Positions 10,573 through 19,304 are shown, counted from the first letter of the stretch. The stretch: DNA of 64,000 nt from 38-11 sp964539975 (GCA_964539975.1 CAZIKK010000007.1:1-64000), one strand, 5' to 3'. A program made the numbers and translations. Notes: generated from the letters alone by a model not told the origin.

Positions 10573-11343
10573 ATGTCAGATATCATTTTAAAAACAGAGG
10601 GTTTAGGCATAAGCTTTGGTGCACATAAGGCAGTGAACGATGTAAGTCTAGAGATAGAACGAGGCAAGTTGACGACCATACTTGGACCAAACGGCGCTGG
10701 AAAAACCACTTTTTTCAACCTTGTGAGTGGCCTTCTCACCCCTACAACAGGAAGAATCTTTTTTAAAGGGACAGACATTACAAGTCTGTCCCCAATTAAA
10801 AGGGTTGAAGCTGGTATGGGTAGATCTTTTCAACTCACAAATGTATTTCCAACGCTATCGGCATTTGAAAACATTAGGTTAGCTGCACAATCCCATCAGA
10901 AAGTGGGGTTTAAAATTTTCACAAACCATAGAAAGTTCAAATCAGTGAATGAAAAATCAGAAGAGATATTGAAGCGTGTTTTGTTAGAAAATAAAAAAGA
11001 TTCCCTTGCCTGTGATTTAACACATGGCGAGCAAAGAAAACTGGAACTAGGGATGGTACTTGCATTAGATCCGGAAGTTCTGTTATTAGATGAGCCTACA
11101 GCTGGAATGGCAATAGAAGAGGTTCCTGCAATGATTGAGATTATTAGAGCGGCACATGATAGAGGGACAACCGTAGTTTTAATAGAGCATAAAATGGACA
11201 TGGTCAAACAATTATCAGACAGATTGGTGATTTTAGTAAATGGAGCCGTAATGGCAGATGGAGATCCAGTTGCTGTTTCGGAAAATCCGGAGGTTTTGAA
11301 AGCATACCTGGGAGGAGGCGTATTGGATGAAGTTACTTCTTAA
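10573..11343 (+). CDS. livG: LIV-type ABC transporter ATPase (LivG)
   Basis: A cytoplasmic ATP-binding subunit of 256 aa. Walker A is GPNGAGKT (residues 38-45), the signature is a variant LTHGEQRKLELG, and Walker B is VLLLDEPTAG. The C-terminal ADGDPVAVSENPEVLKAYLG is typical of LivG. ATG at 10573 is preferred because AAGGGGAAGG ends 9 bases before it; an in-frame ATG at 10564 would place that site too close. It pairs with LivF, and the two genes overlap by 17 bases. Confidence 0.9.
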   Translation: MSDIILKTEGLGISFGAHKAVNDVSLEIERGKLTTILGPNGAGKTTFFNLVSGLLTPTTGRIFFKGTDITSLSPIKRVEAGMGRSFQLTNVFPTLSAFENIRLAAQSHQKVGFKIFTNHRKFKSVNEKSEEILKRVLLENKKDSLACDLTHGEQRKLELGMVLALDPEVLLLDEPTAGMAIEEVPAMIEIIRAAHDRGTTVVLIEHKMDMVKQLSDRLVILVNGAVMADGDPVAVSENPEVLKAYLGGGVLDEVTS

Positions 11344-12031
11344 ATCAGAGAATTTAGTGTCATACATAGGACCTTACACCATTCTCCAAGGAGTTGATGT
11401 TGAAGTAGGTTTTGGTGAAGCAGTGGTTTTATTGGGAAGAAATGGAGCGGGCAAAACGACTTTCTTAAGAACAATTATGGGACTGGTACAGACACGAAGT
11501 GGTGTGTTAGAACTGGATGGACAGAATTTGGTGGGCATGCCAACCTATGCCATACAAAAGCTTGGCATTGGTTATGTTCCAGAAAACTATGGGACTTTCG
11601 ATTTACTTACTGTGGAAGAAAACTTGAGGCTTGCTATGTGGAAAGAAGACGCGGAAACAAAAGAAAGAGTTGATTATGTTTTGGATTTGTTTCCTGATTT
11701 GAAAATCGCGTATAAACGGCATTCAAAAAACCTAAGTGGTGGACAAAGACAGATGTTATCTATTGCGAGAGCATTGGTCAACAAGAATAAGATTTTGCTT
11801 ATTGATGAACCTAGTAAAGGTTTGGCGCCGGTAATTATTGAAAGATTGGCCATTGCGTTAAGAGAAATCAAAAAACATACAACGGTGTTATTGGTGGAAC
11901 AAAATTTTGCCCTTGCTAGTGCAGTGGGCGAGAGATTCTATATCATTAATGAAGGAAGAACTGTCGAAAATGGAAACATGGAAGAACTGATCAATAACAA
12001 AGCTCTGCAGGCGAAACACCTAGGCATTTAA
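11327..12031 (+). CDS. livF: LIV-type ABC transporter ATPase (LivF)
   Basis: The second ATPase of the importer, 234 aa. Walker A is GRNGAGKT (residues 37-44), the signature is LSGGQRQML and Walker B is ILLIDEPSKGLAP; the SKGLAP wording after Walker B is characteristic of LivF. The start at 11327 is preceded by GGAGGAGG (11311-11318) inside the end of livG, so translation is probably coupled. It forms the cytoplasmic motor with LivG under permeases LivH and LivM. Confidence 0.92.
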   Translation: MKLLLKSENLVSYIGPYTILQGVDVEVGFGEAVVLLGRNGAGKTTFLRTIMGLVQTRSGVLELDGQNLVGMPTYAIQKLGIGYVPENYGTFDLLTVEENLRLAMWKEDAETKERVDYVLDLFPDLKIAYKRHSKNLSGGQRQMLSIARALVNKNKILLIDEPSKGLAPVIIERLAIALREIKKHTTVLLVEQNFALASAVGERFYIINEGRTVENGNMEELINNKALQAKHLGI

Positions 12032-12070
12032 TGTTCGGATGACAGATTAGATCAATTGAAGGAGGAACAA

Positions 12071-13060
12071 ATGGGTACATTTATCACACTTGTTGTAAGT
12101 GGTCTTGCAGAAGGAGCACTCATATTTTTAATGGCTTCCGGATTATCCATTATTCTGGGCATGATGGGAGTAATCAATTTTGCCCACGGAACTTTATTTC
12201 TTTGGGGCGGATACGTTTATATGTTTTCATATTACACCATTCGATCAAAGATTGTCCTAAGTGTTTTCCCAGATGCGTTTCAAACGGGAACGCAAGGAGG
12301 GACTTTAAAAGTTACGGGTGTTCAGATGCAGGCGGGCCAATCTTTGCCGTTTGCAACAGAACTGATGATTTTCTTGGCAAGTATATTGATTGCGATAGCA
12401 GTCGTTTTTTGTATCGGATTCATATTTGAAAAATTATTTATTAATCGCGTTTACGGTAATGCACCGGCACAAATTTTAATAACATTGGGTTTGCAGGTTG
12501 TATTTACAGATCTTGTAAGAGTAATATGGGGACCCAATATGATCCCAATCATGAGACCTCCTTTCTTAGACGGTGTTTGGTCTGTTGCAGGAGGAAGAGT
12601 ATCTCATTACAATGTCTTTTTAATTGTGGTAGGGGCACTGATTGCGATTATTATCCATCGCATATTAAGCAAGACAAGAATTGGGATGGTTATTAGAGCT
12701 GGATTACAAAGTCCTGAAAATGTTCAAGCCTTAGGGATTAATATTCGGAAATATTTCACCATCATATTTGCAAGTGGAGCGGCCTTAGCTGGGATCGGAG
12801 GAGCGCTATACATGCCTCTGGTTGGAAATGTTGTCTCAACAGCGGGTATGAGTAATCAGATATTAGCATTTATTGTGGTGGTAATTGGTGGACTTGGAAA
12901 CTTCATGGGTTCAGCCTTAGGTAGTGTATTTCTTGGCTTGATGGCGGTTGTCATGGCTGTGTTTCTGCCAAACATCGCAGTGGTTGCGAATGTATTGGTC
13001 ATGGCTTTAGTGTTGGTTTTCAAACCTGAAGGATTGTTTGGAAAGGCGGTGAATAAATAA
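12071..13060 (+). CDS. livH: LIV-type ABC transporter permease (LivH)
   Basis: A 329-aa inner-membrane permease with about eight hydrophobic segments. The N-terminus (LVVSGLAEGALIFLMASG, then VINFAHGTLFLWGGY) matches LivH, and the cytoplasmic loop RAGLQSPENVQALGINI carries the EAA-like coupling helix. The loop at about residues 60-95 is longer than in E. coli LivH. ATG at 12071 follows AAGGAGG by 5 bases; a TTG at 12056 would lie upstream of that site and is not used. The stop overlaps the start of livM by one base. Confidence 0.9.
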   Translation: MGTFITLVVSGLAEGALIFLMASGLSIILGMMGVINFAHGTLFLWGGYVYMFSYYTIRSKIVLSVFPDAFQTGTQGGTLKVTGVQMQAGQSLPFATELMIFLASILIAIAVVFCIGFIFEKLFINRVYGNAPAQILITLGLQVVFTDLVRVIWGPNMIPIMRPPFLDGVWSVAGGRVSHYNVFLIVVGALIAIIIHRILSKTRIGMVIRAGLQSPENVQALGINIRKYFTIIFASGAALAGIGGALYMPLVGNVVSTAGMSNQILAFIVVVIGGLGNFMGSALGSVFLGLMAVVMAVFLPNIAVVANVLVMALVLVFKPEGLFGKAVNK

Positions 13061-14076
13061 TGGGTTCAAGATTAAATATAGCTGGACAAATGGGCTCGAA
13101 AAAAATGTCCGTCAAGATGATAGTCCCCCTGATTGTCTTGTTGGCGGCTCTGATGATACTGCCTCATTTTCTAAAGAATGCGCAACTGATCATGATGAGC
13201 AGGATATTCTTATTGGCTGTCTATGGAATGAGTTACGATATTTTGAGAGGTTACACCGGATTTATCAATCTTGGCCAAGCAATTTTCTTCGGTAGTGGCG
13301 TATATATGGGTGTTGTTTTCTTAAACATGACCAACAATTTAGCATTCTTCGCCTTAGCGGTGGTTGCAGTAACTGTGTATGCATTTGTTGGCGGGTTTTT
13401 AATGAGCAAAGTGGTGTTAAAGACAAGTGGAGTTGTTGCAGCGGCAATGATTACATTAGCTTTAGGTGAGATTGTGAGAAATATCGCCGAGAGATGGAGA
13501 AGCGTCACAGGTGGCCAAGATGGTTTACCAATGAGAGCTTCAAGAGTGGCACTGGATCCTTTATTTGAGACAAGAGTAGGCGCCTATTATTTTTCCTTGG
13601 TGTTTTTAATCATAATGGTTTTGGTTCTAAGGCAATTCGTACTGTCTCCTACTGGACGGGTGCTATTGTCAATACGTGAAAACGAACAAAGGGCAAGATT
13701 TCTAGGGTATGATACTAAAAAATATAAGACCATTGCAATCATTGTATCTGCAGTCGCCTCAGGTTGGGCTGGTGTCTTTTTCTCAGTGATAGCACGGTTT
13801 GCTAATACAGATTATTTAAGTGTGCAGTATACATTGAATGCGCTATTGATGACACTGGTCGGAGGAACAGGTACATTGTATGGCGCAATACTGGGTAGTG
13901 CATTTGTTACTTGGATTCAGAATTTCTTGTTAAATTTGGCTTCCAACAACCCATCTGTTCAATTATTAAGGTATCCTATGCTATTTATTGGGAGTATCTA
14001 CGTTCTGTTAGTAATATTCTTGCCATCAGGAATTATGGGAGGCATTTACAAGCTTCAAGCTAAGTCGAAAAAGTGA
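13060..14076 (+). CDS. livM: LIV-type ABC transporter permease (LivM)
   Basis: A 338-aa permease partner of LivH. It has the LivM hallmarks YDILRGYTGFINLGQAIFFG (after the first membrane segments) and SIRENEQRARFLGYDTKKYK, the coupling loop, with about eight to nine hydrophobic segments. The ATG overlaps the livH stop codon (TAATG). A Lys-rich cytoplasmic N-terminus (MGSRLNIAGQMGSKKM) precedes the first membrane helix. Confidence 0.9.
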   Translation: MGSRLNIAGQMGSKKMSVKMIVPLIVLLAALMILPHFLKNAQLIMMSRIFLLAVYGMSYDILRGYTGFINLGQAIFFGSGVYMGVVFLNMTNNLAFFALAVVAVTVYAFVGGFLMSKVVLKTSGVVAAAMITLALGEIVRNIAERWRSVTGGQDGLPMRASRVALDPLFETRVGAYYFSLVFLIIMVLVLRQFVLSPTGRVLLSIRENEQRARFLGYDTKKYKTIAIIVSAVASGWAGVFFSVIARFANTDYLSVQYTLNALLMTLVGGTGTLYGAILGSAFVTWIQNFLLNLASNNPSVQLLRYPMLFIGSIYVLLVIFLPSGIMGGIYKLQAKSKK

Positions 14077-14115
14077 CAGAAAGACTGTCAACAGACGCAT
14101 AAAAGGAGGAAAAAA

Positions 14116-15150
14116 ATGGACAAACAGTTTAAGGTAGGCATATTAGATTATGCAATCTACACCCCAGAAAAAATGATTACAGCAGAAGAATTGTCAGAAA
14201 AAGTCAATATTAAGCCGGAGATTTTAAGAGAAAAAATGGGGATCAACAAGAAATTTGTTGGTGGGCCGGAAGACCACCCTGGCATAATGGCTACAAAAGC
14301 TAGCAAAGCACTCTTGGGAAAATCAAAGGTCAATCCGAAAGAGATAGATATGATTCTATATGCCGGAGAAACCTATGCAGAATATGTCTGTTGGACGGTC
14401 GGCATAAAAATTCAAAATGAGATTGGTGCGGATAATGCTTATGCATGGGATCTATCTTTCAGATGTGCGGGCACGCCATTGGCGCTTAAAGTAGCGAAAG
14501 ATATGATGAAAGCAGATGATACGCTAGATACGGTCTTGATTGCTGGAGGCAATACCAATTCTTATTTGGTTGATTACGAAGACCCTATTCAGTCTTTCAT
14601 GTTTGACATGTGTCCTGCTGGCTTTGCGATGATTTTGAAAAGAGATCATGATGAGAATGAAGTGTTGGGAAGTGGTATTGTTACAGAACATGTTTTTTGT
14701 GATGATGTGATAGGAAAATATGGAGGCACATTGCATCCAATTACACAAGAGATGGCTGAAGACCCAGAGAAACTTAAAAAATCAAAGTTGTTGGTGTTGC
14801 CTGATCCAGAAGGCATGAAAAAAAGATTGGGAGAGAAATCCTTGCCAGGCTTTACCAGTGCAGTGAGAAAAGCTTTGAAAGCATCCCGTTTAAATGAAAG
14901 AGATATAGATTTCATTGGTATAACCCATATTAACCCCAAAGCACATTATGCTATTATGGCAGACTTGGGAGTAGACAAGGAAAAGACGTTCTATTTATCT
15001 GATTTTGGTCACTGTGGTCACGCGGATCAATTATTGACGGTTAGAGAAGGAATAAAAGAAGGAAAAATCACAGATGGATCAATAGTGGCATTAGTAGGTG
15101 CAGGAACGGGTTACGCATTTACTTGTTCAATAATTAAATGGGGAAAATAA
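14116..15150 (+). CDS. KAS III/HMG-CoA-synthase-like thiolase-fold enzyme, copy 2
   Basis: A 344-aa paralogue of the protein at 8211-9236, clearly alignable along its length. The nucleophile motif DLSFRCAGTPLAL gives C117; the histidine is H271 (GITHINPKAH). As in copy 1, FabH's GNTSAAS is replaced, here by DFGHCGHADQLL with H299 at the Asn position. Both end in the same YxWAANVIKWGK / YAFTCSIIKWGK block. The two could form a heteromer or act on successive intermediates (inference). It is separated from copy 1 by the five transporter genes. ATG at 14116 follows AAAAGGAGG. An assembly gap begins 3 bases after the stop. Confidence 0.75.
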   Translation: MDKQFKVGILDYAIYTPEKMITAEELSEKVNIKPEILREKMGINKKFVGGPEDHPGIMATKASKALLGKSKVNPKEIDMILYAGETYAEYVCWTVGIKIQNEIGADNAYAWDLSFRCAGTPLALKVAKDMMKADDTLDTVLIAGGNTNSYLVDYEDPIQSFMFDMCPAGFAMILKRDHDENEVLGSGIVTEHVFCDDVIGKYGGTLHPITQEMAEDPEKLKKSKLLVLPDPEGMKKRLGEKSLPGFTSAVRKALKASRLNERDIDFIGITHINPKAHYAIMADLGVDKEKTFYLSDFGHCGHADQLLTVREGIKEGKITDGSIVALVGAGTGYAFTCSIIKWGK

Positions 15151-15152
15151 TT

Positions 15153-15252
15153 NNNNNNNNNNNNNNNNNNNNNNNNNNNNNNNNNNNNNNNNNNNNNNNN
15201 NNNNNNNNNNNNNNNNNNNNNNNNNNNNNNNNNNNNNNNNNNNNNNNNNNNN
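15153..15252. other. Assembly gap, 100 N
   Basis: A run of exactly 100 N between the second KAS III-like gene and the CoA-transferase. It hides the CoA-transferase's ribosome site, and an additional gene could be missing if the real gap is long. Confidence 0.98.
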
Positions 15253-16578
15253 ATGAATATAGAGCAATTGTATCAAAGCAGAGTAAAGGATATTGAAGGC
15301 ATTCTGGACATGTTCCAGTCAGGAGATTTCATTATGAGCGCTTTGGGTGCTAGCGAACCGATTACCATACTCAGTGCTTTACATAGAATTAAGGAAAGAG
15401 ACGTGAAAGATTGTGACATTAGCAACTGCTTGGTAATGGCAGACTATGAGTACTTAAAGAATCCTGAATACAAAGATGTTATTTTCACAAACGGTTGGTT
15501 TTATTCTCCACCGATCAGAAAAGCACATCCAAATGGAAACGTGTCTCATGTGCCACAACACCTTCATTTTGCTTACACAAAAAGAAGTTTTGCAGCAGGG
15601 GATAGAAGAAAAGTCCTCTTGTGTACTTGCTCTCCTATGGATAAGCATGGTTATCTGACATTATCTTTAGGGTGCACGTATGAAAAAGAAGTCATTGAAG
15701 ATGGAGCATTGGTAATTGCAGAGGTCAACCCAAATCTACCAAGAACTTATGGAGATACAACCGTTCATATTTCTGATTTAGATGGAATTCTAGAAGTCAA
15801 CAACAAGATTCCTACATTGCCAGAAGCTTTGTTCAATGATAAAGACAATGCGATAGGTCAATTAATTGCAGAGAGAATTGATAACGGATCAACCATCCAA
15901 TTGGGTATTGGCGGCATACCAAACGCAGTGGCAAATGCATTAAAAACGAAAAAGCATTTAGGAATTCATACGGAGATGTTCACAGATGGCATGGTAGATT
16001 TAGTTCAATGTGGAGCAGTGGATAATTCTCAAAAAACATTGTATAAAGGTAAATCAATCGCCACATTTGCTTTAGGAAGTCAGAAACTGTACGACTTTTT
16101 GGATGATAACTTGTCGGTAACGTTCAAAAAAGGCAGTTGGACAAATGATCCACATATTGTAGGGAAAAATCATAAGATGGTATCAATCAATACGACTTTG
16201 GAAGTCGACTTGTTTGGACAATGTGCTTCTGAAGCCATAGGGCCTATTCAGTTTTCAGGAACAGGAGGACAAACGGACACAGCTGTGGGGGCTCAAAACT
16301 GCCCAGATGGGAAGTCATTTATTGCGCTTTATTCAACTGCAAATGTAAGAGATGAAAACGGTGGAAAAAAGACAATATCCAAAATATCGCCTTTGCTTAA
16401 ACCTGGATCAATCGTTAGTCTGTCAAGAAATGATGTGGACTATGTGGTTACTGAATATGGAGTTGCTTGGCTTCGAGGACAGTCAATCAAAGAACGAGTC
16501 AATAGATTGGTTGCGATAGCTCACCCGGATTTTAGAGACGAGCTAAAGTATCAAGCAAAAGATTTGATGATTTGGTAA
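15253..16578 (+). CDS. 4-hydroxybutyrate/butyryl-type CoA-transferase (acetyl-CoA hydrolase/transferase family)
   Basis: A 441-aa family I CoA-transferase of the Cat2/AbfT group, which swaps CoA between acetyl-CoA and an acid such as 4-hydroxybutyrate, butyrate or propionate. The catalytic glutamate is E241 in HTEMFTDGMVDL, equivalent to E238 of the Clostridium aminobutyricum enzyme. The CoA-binding loop GIGGIPNAV is at 218-226 and FSGTGGQTD is further on. Length is normal. The ATG is the first base after the gap, so the start is plausible by homology (MNIEQLYQSR...) but its ribosome site is unseen. In this operon it would activate an imported acid or recover acetate from the CoA-ester product (inference). 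Confidence 0.85.
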   Translation: MNIEQLYQSRVKDIEGILDMFQSGDFIMSALGASEPITILSALHRIKERDVKDCDISNCLVMADYEYLKNPEYKDVIFTNGWFYSPPIRKAHPNGNVSHVPQHLHFAYTKRSFAAGDRRKVLLCTCSPMDKHGYLTLSLGCTYEKEVIEDGALVIAEVNPNLPRTYGDTTVHISDLDGILEVNNKIPTLPEALFNDKDNAIGQLIAERIDNGSTIQLGIGGIPNAVANALKTKKHLGIHTEMFTDGMVDLVQCGAVDNSQKTLYKGKSIATFALGSQKLYDFLDDNLSVTFKKGSWTNDPHIVGKNHKMVSINTTLEVDLFGQCASEAIGPIQFSGTGGQTDTAVGAQNCPDGKSFIALYSTANVRDENGGKKTISKISPLLKPGSIVSLSRNDVDYVVTEYGVAWLRGQSIKERVNRLVAIAHPDFRDELKYQAKDLMIW

Positions 16579-16589
16579 AGGAGGGTAAA

Positions 16590-17207
16590 ATGAAAGTTGT
16601 TGGAATCACTGGTAGTCCTAGGCCAATAAGCAATACGAAATTCTATGTGCAATATACATTGGATGAATTGGAGAAAAGAGGTATTTCCACAGAGCTTATA
16701 ACTCTCGGAGACAAAAAGATTCATCACTGCATTGGCTGTTACGGATGCGTGGAAGCTAAGAAATGTACGTTACCTAAAGATGATTTTGAAGAAATTTTCG
16801 AAAAAATGATGGAAGCAGATGGGATGCTTATTGGCTCGCCGGTTTACAACTCATCATCCACTGCGATTACAAAGGCATTGCTAGATAGAGCCGGTTTTTC
16901 TGGGAGATGGGCAAGAAATGACATGAAGACAAAAACGGAAAACTACGAATGGAAAGGAACAGCTTTTTCCGGAAAAGTGGCTGCGCCAATTACAGTTGCA
17001 AGAAGAGCAGGACAGAATTTTACATTTGCTGAGCTTATGCTGTGGATGACGGTGAATGATTTAATAGTAGTAGGGTCTCATTATTGGAATGTAGGAGTGG
17101 CTGGAAAAGGCGGTGCTGTTGATGCGAATGAAGATCTTGAAGCAGCCAGTATACTCACACATTTAGCAGAAAACATGGCTCATGTTATCAAACAGCTGAA
17201 AAAATAA
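16590..17207 (+). CDS. Iron-sulfur flavoprotein / NADPH-dependent FMN reductase family
   Basis: A 205-aa flavodoxin-fold protein. The N-terminal MKVVGITGSPRPISNT is the FMN phosphate loop. A compact cluster motif, C47-x2-C50-x2-C53-x5-C59 (CIGCYGCVEAKKC), matches the iron-sulfur flavoprotein (Isf) family, which binds FMN and a 4Fe-4S cluster and passes single electrons from ferredoxin. GSPVYNSSS is the second flavin loop. ATG at 16590 follows AAAGGAGGG; an upstream in-frame TTG would include that site. It may supply electrons for a reductive step or respond to oxygen (inference). Confidence 0.82.
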   Translation: MKVVGITGSPRPISNTKFYVQYTLDELEKRGISTELITLGDKKIHHCIGCYGCVEAKKCTLPKDDFEEIFEKMMEADGMLIGSPVYNSSSTAITKALLDRAGFSGRWARNDMKTKTENYEWKGTAFSGKVAAPITVARRAGQNFTFAELMLWMTVNDLIVVGSHYWNVGVAGKGGAVDANEDLEAASILTHLAENMAHVIKQLKK

Positions 17208-17280
17208 GCATCACGGGTTCGGTCAAAGGTTGAAGTTTGATCGAATCCAGTTTTATATAATGGAGAGACTAGGAGGAAGT

Positions 17281-18099
17281 ATGGCTTTTTTTAATTTTAA
17301 TAACAAGAAAATTTACTATGAGATACATGGAAAAGGAAAACCCATTATTCTATTGAACGGGATTATGATGTCGACGAAAAGTTGGGCTTTCTTTGTGGAT
17401 GTTTTGAGTCAAAACAACCAATTGATTCTATTGGATTTTATAGATCAAGGGCAGTCAGATCGATGCGACAAACCTTATGATCACAGTCTTCAGGTAGAAG
17501 TTTTAAAAGCACTTTTAGATGAGCTTAAGATTGAAAAAGTTAATTTGGCAGGCGTCTCATATGGAGCTGAAATAGCTTTGAATTTTACGATTGCCTATGA
17601 AAACAGAGTGGAGCGCTTAGCGATGTTTAATTCATCCTATCGGACATCTCCATGGTTACAAGATGTTGGTGAAGCTTGGAATCTTAGTGTCCAAGATCCT
17701 ACCAATTATTACTATACGACCATACCCGTCATTTATTCACCTGAGTTTTACAACAAAAATAGAGAATCTATGGAAAAAAGAAAACAATTGCTGACATCGA
17801 CGGTTTTCTCAAATAAAGACTTCATGGAGGCTATGGTCCGACTAACCAAAAGCTCAGAATCATTTGATGCCGAAAAGAAACTGCAAGAGGTTCAAACGAA
17901 GACGTTGATTGTGAGTAGTGAGAATGATTTATTGACACCAAAAGAAGAACAAACCAGAATGCATCAATTGATGAAAAATTCAGACTATGTGATGATTCCT
18001 AGTGCTGGTCATGCATCTATGTATGAGAAGCCAGTTGTGTTCATCACACTTTTGCTAGGTTTTTTCAATGCTTCAGATTTGGATATTTCAATATTTTGA
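17281..18099 (+). CDS. Alpha/beta-hydrolase
   Basis: A 272-aa alpha/beta-fold hydrolase. The oxyanion region is ILLNGIMMSTKSW, the nucleophile elbow is GVSYG with S93, the acid is probably D in SSENDLLTP, and the base is H in SAGHASMY. It resembles carboxylesterase, thioesterase and C-C hydrolases (MhpC/BioH-like). ATG at 17281 follows AGGAGG by 4 bases; upstream in-frame starts lack a site. It is the last structural gene before the TetR gene and may hydrolyse an ester, thioester or 1,3-diketone in the same pathway (inference). Confidence 0.8.
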   Translation: MAFFNFNNKKIYYEIHGKGKPIILLNGIMMSTKSWAFFVDVLSQNNQLILLDFIDQGQSDRCDKPYDHSLQVEVLKALLDELKIEKVNLAGVSYGAEIALNFTIAYENRVERLAMFNSSYRTSPWLQDVGEAWNLSVQDPTNYYYTTIPVIYSPEFYNKNRESMEKRKQLLTSTVFSNKDFMEAMVRLTKSSESFDAEKKLQEVQTKTLIVSSENDLLTPKEEQTRMHQLMKNSDYVMIPSAGHASMYEKPVVFITLLLGFFNASDLDISIF

Positions 18100-18156
18100 T
18101 GGTCAATAGCATAGCTTGAGAAAGTTCGTTTTAGGGTTTATTTTAGTAGTTACGTG

Positions 18157-18184
18157 TGCTATGATAAAATGATATCATATCATT
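18157..18184 (+). promoter_or_regulatory. Extended -10 promoter and 17-bp palindrome upstream of tetR
   Basis: TGCTATGAT (18157-18165) fits an extended -10 box. It is followed at once by AATGATATCATATCATT (18168-18184), a perfect palindrome around a central C. This is a likely autoregulatory operator for the TetR protein at 18218. No clear -35 box is seen. Confidence 0.6.
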
Positions 18185-18217
18185 AAGCATTACAGATGGA
18201 TGATACGAAGGAGAAAA

Positions 18218-18823
18218 ATGGATACAATAGTAAATCTTCCTAAAACAAAAAGAGGGCAGAAGACCTTGAATAAAATTTTAAAATCAGCGGAGAGACTTTT
18301 TTACAAAAAAGGCTATCACGGCACTTCGATCAACGAAATAACGACTGATTCCAACATAGCATTGGGAACGTTTTATATTTACTTCAAAGACAAATACAGT
18401 CTTTACAAGTATTTGCTGTTAAGTTACAGCCATGATATTCGAAAAGCCATAGCTGAGCGAATAAAAGAAACAGATAGTCGGTATGAGCAAGAAAGACTAG
18501 GACTATACGCGTTTTTGGATTATATGAGGGTCAACAAACATGTCTACAATATTTTGTGGGAATCTCTTTACATTGATAAAAAGCTGTTCCAAGAGTATTA
18601 CGAGTCTTTTTCTATACGCTATACAAAGGGACTGGAAAAATCTCGAGATAATGGCGAGATAGCAGATGTTGATCTAACCGCTTTAAGCTATGTTTTGATG
18701 GGTATTTCAAACTTTATTGGATTGAAGTATGTTGTATTTGAAGATTTGAAGAGCGAAGAATTCGAAGCCGTTGTTGATTCAGTAATGATGGTTTTAGAAA
18801 AAGGGATGTTTAAACAGCAATGA
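18218..18823 (+). CDS. TetR/AcrR-family transcriptional regulator
   Basis: A 201-aa protein with an N-terminal TetR helix-turn-helix (ILKSAERLFYKKGYHGTSI, then EITTDSNIALGTFYIYFKDK) and a helical ligand-binding C-terminus. The start at 18218 follows GAAGGAG; an ATG at 18200 lies upstream of that site. It has its own promoter with a palindromic operator. It may also control the upstream catabolic operon, although the inverted repeats at 7387-7429 differ in sequence from its own palindrome. Confidence 0.85.
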   Translation: MDTIVNLPKTKRGQKTLNKILKSAERLFYKKGYHGTSINEITTDSNIALGTFYIYFKDKYSLYKYLLLSYSHDIRKAIAERIKETDSRYEQERLGLYAFLDYMRVNKHVYNILWESLYIDKKLFQEYYESFSIRYTKGLEKSRDNGEIADVDLTALSYVLMGISNFIGLKYVVFEDLKSEEFEAVVDSVMMVLEKGMFKQQ

Positions 18824-18878
18824 AGTTAGATATTGAGTGGGTAGAAGTCTGACTGGAAACTAGTGTATGCGGTTAAGT

Positions 18879-18907
18879 TTGACAAAAAATTAACAACATG
18901 ATATATT
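18879..18907 (+). promoter_or_regulatory. Promoter with Rex-like operator ahead of the redox-sensing module
   Basis: TTGACA (18879-18884), a 17-base spacer and TATATT (18902-18907) form the promoter. The bases 18879-18896, TTGACAAAAAATTAACAA, match the Rex consensus TTGTTAA-N4-TTAACAA at 12 of 14 fixed positions with a perfect right half. They overlap the -35 box. Rex represses fermentative and hydrogenase genes when NADH is low, which fits the genes downstream. Confidence 0.6.
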
Positions 18908-18938
18908 AAACTATATTGGTTTGTTAATGGAGGGTAAG

Positions 18939-19304
18939 ATGAGAGTTTCGGAAATTGTTGAATTGCTGAATGCAGAAATTCATTCTGGGGAAGACTTGAT
19001 TGAAAAAGAGGTAAAAGGTGCTTATGCATCGGACCTAATGAGCGATGTGTTGGCATCAATGTATCTTGACGAAAATGCCATACTGGTATCAGGCTTGAAC
19101 AACACACAACTAATTCGAACCGCAGAGATGTTAGATTTATGTGTAGTGCTTCTCGTAAGAGGAAAAAAACCTCACCCAGATGTGGTGGCCATGGCAAAAG
19201 AAAATGAGATGGTGCTGATGACGACAAAGCTAAACATGTACAACTCTTGCGGCCTGCTTTATTCGAAAGGGGTTAAGGGGTTTAGTAATGGCAGAATTGA
19301 TTAA
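18939..19304 (+). CDS. DRTGG-domain protein, copy 1
   Basis: A 121-aa protein made of one DRTGG-type domain (EIVELLNAEIHSGEDLIEKE, then GAYASDLMSDVLASM and ILVSGLNNTQLIRTAEML). DRTGG domains occur alone or in phosphotransacetylases and CBS proteins; the ligand is unknown. Such proteins recur next to GHKL ATPases and [FeFe]-hydrogenase genes in Clostridia, which is the arrangement here. ATG at 18939 follows GGAGGG. It overlaps the next gene by 17 bases. Confidence 0.8.
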   Translation: MRVSEIVELLNAEIHSGEDLIEKEVKGAYASDLMSDVLASMYLDENAILVSGLNNTQLIRTAEMLDLCVVLLVRGKKPHPDVVAMAKENEMVLMTTKLNMYNSCGLLYSKGVKGFSNGRID

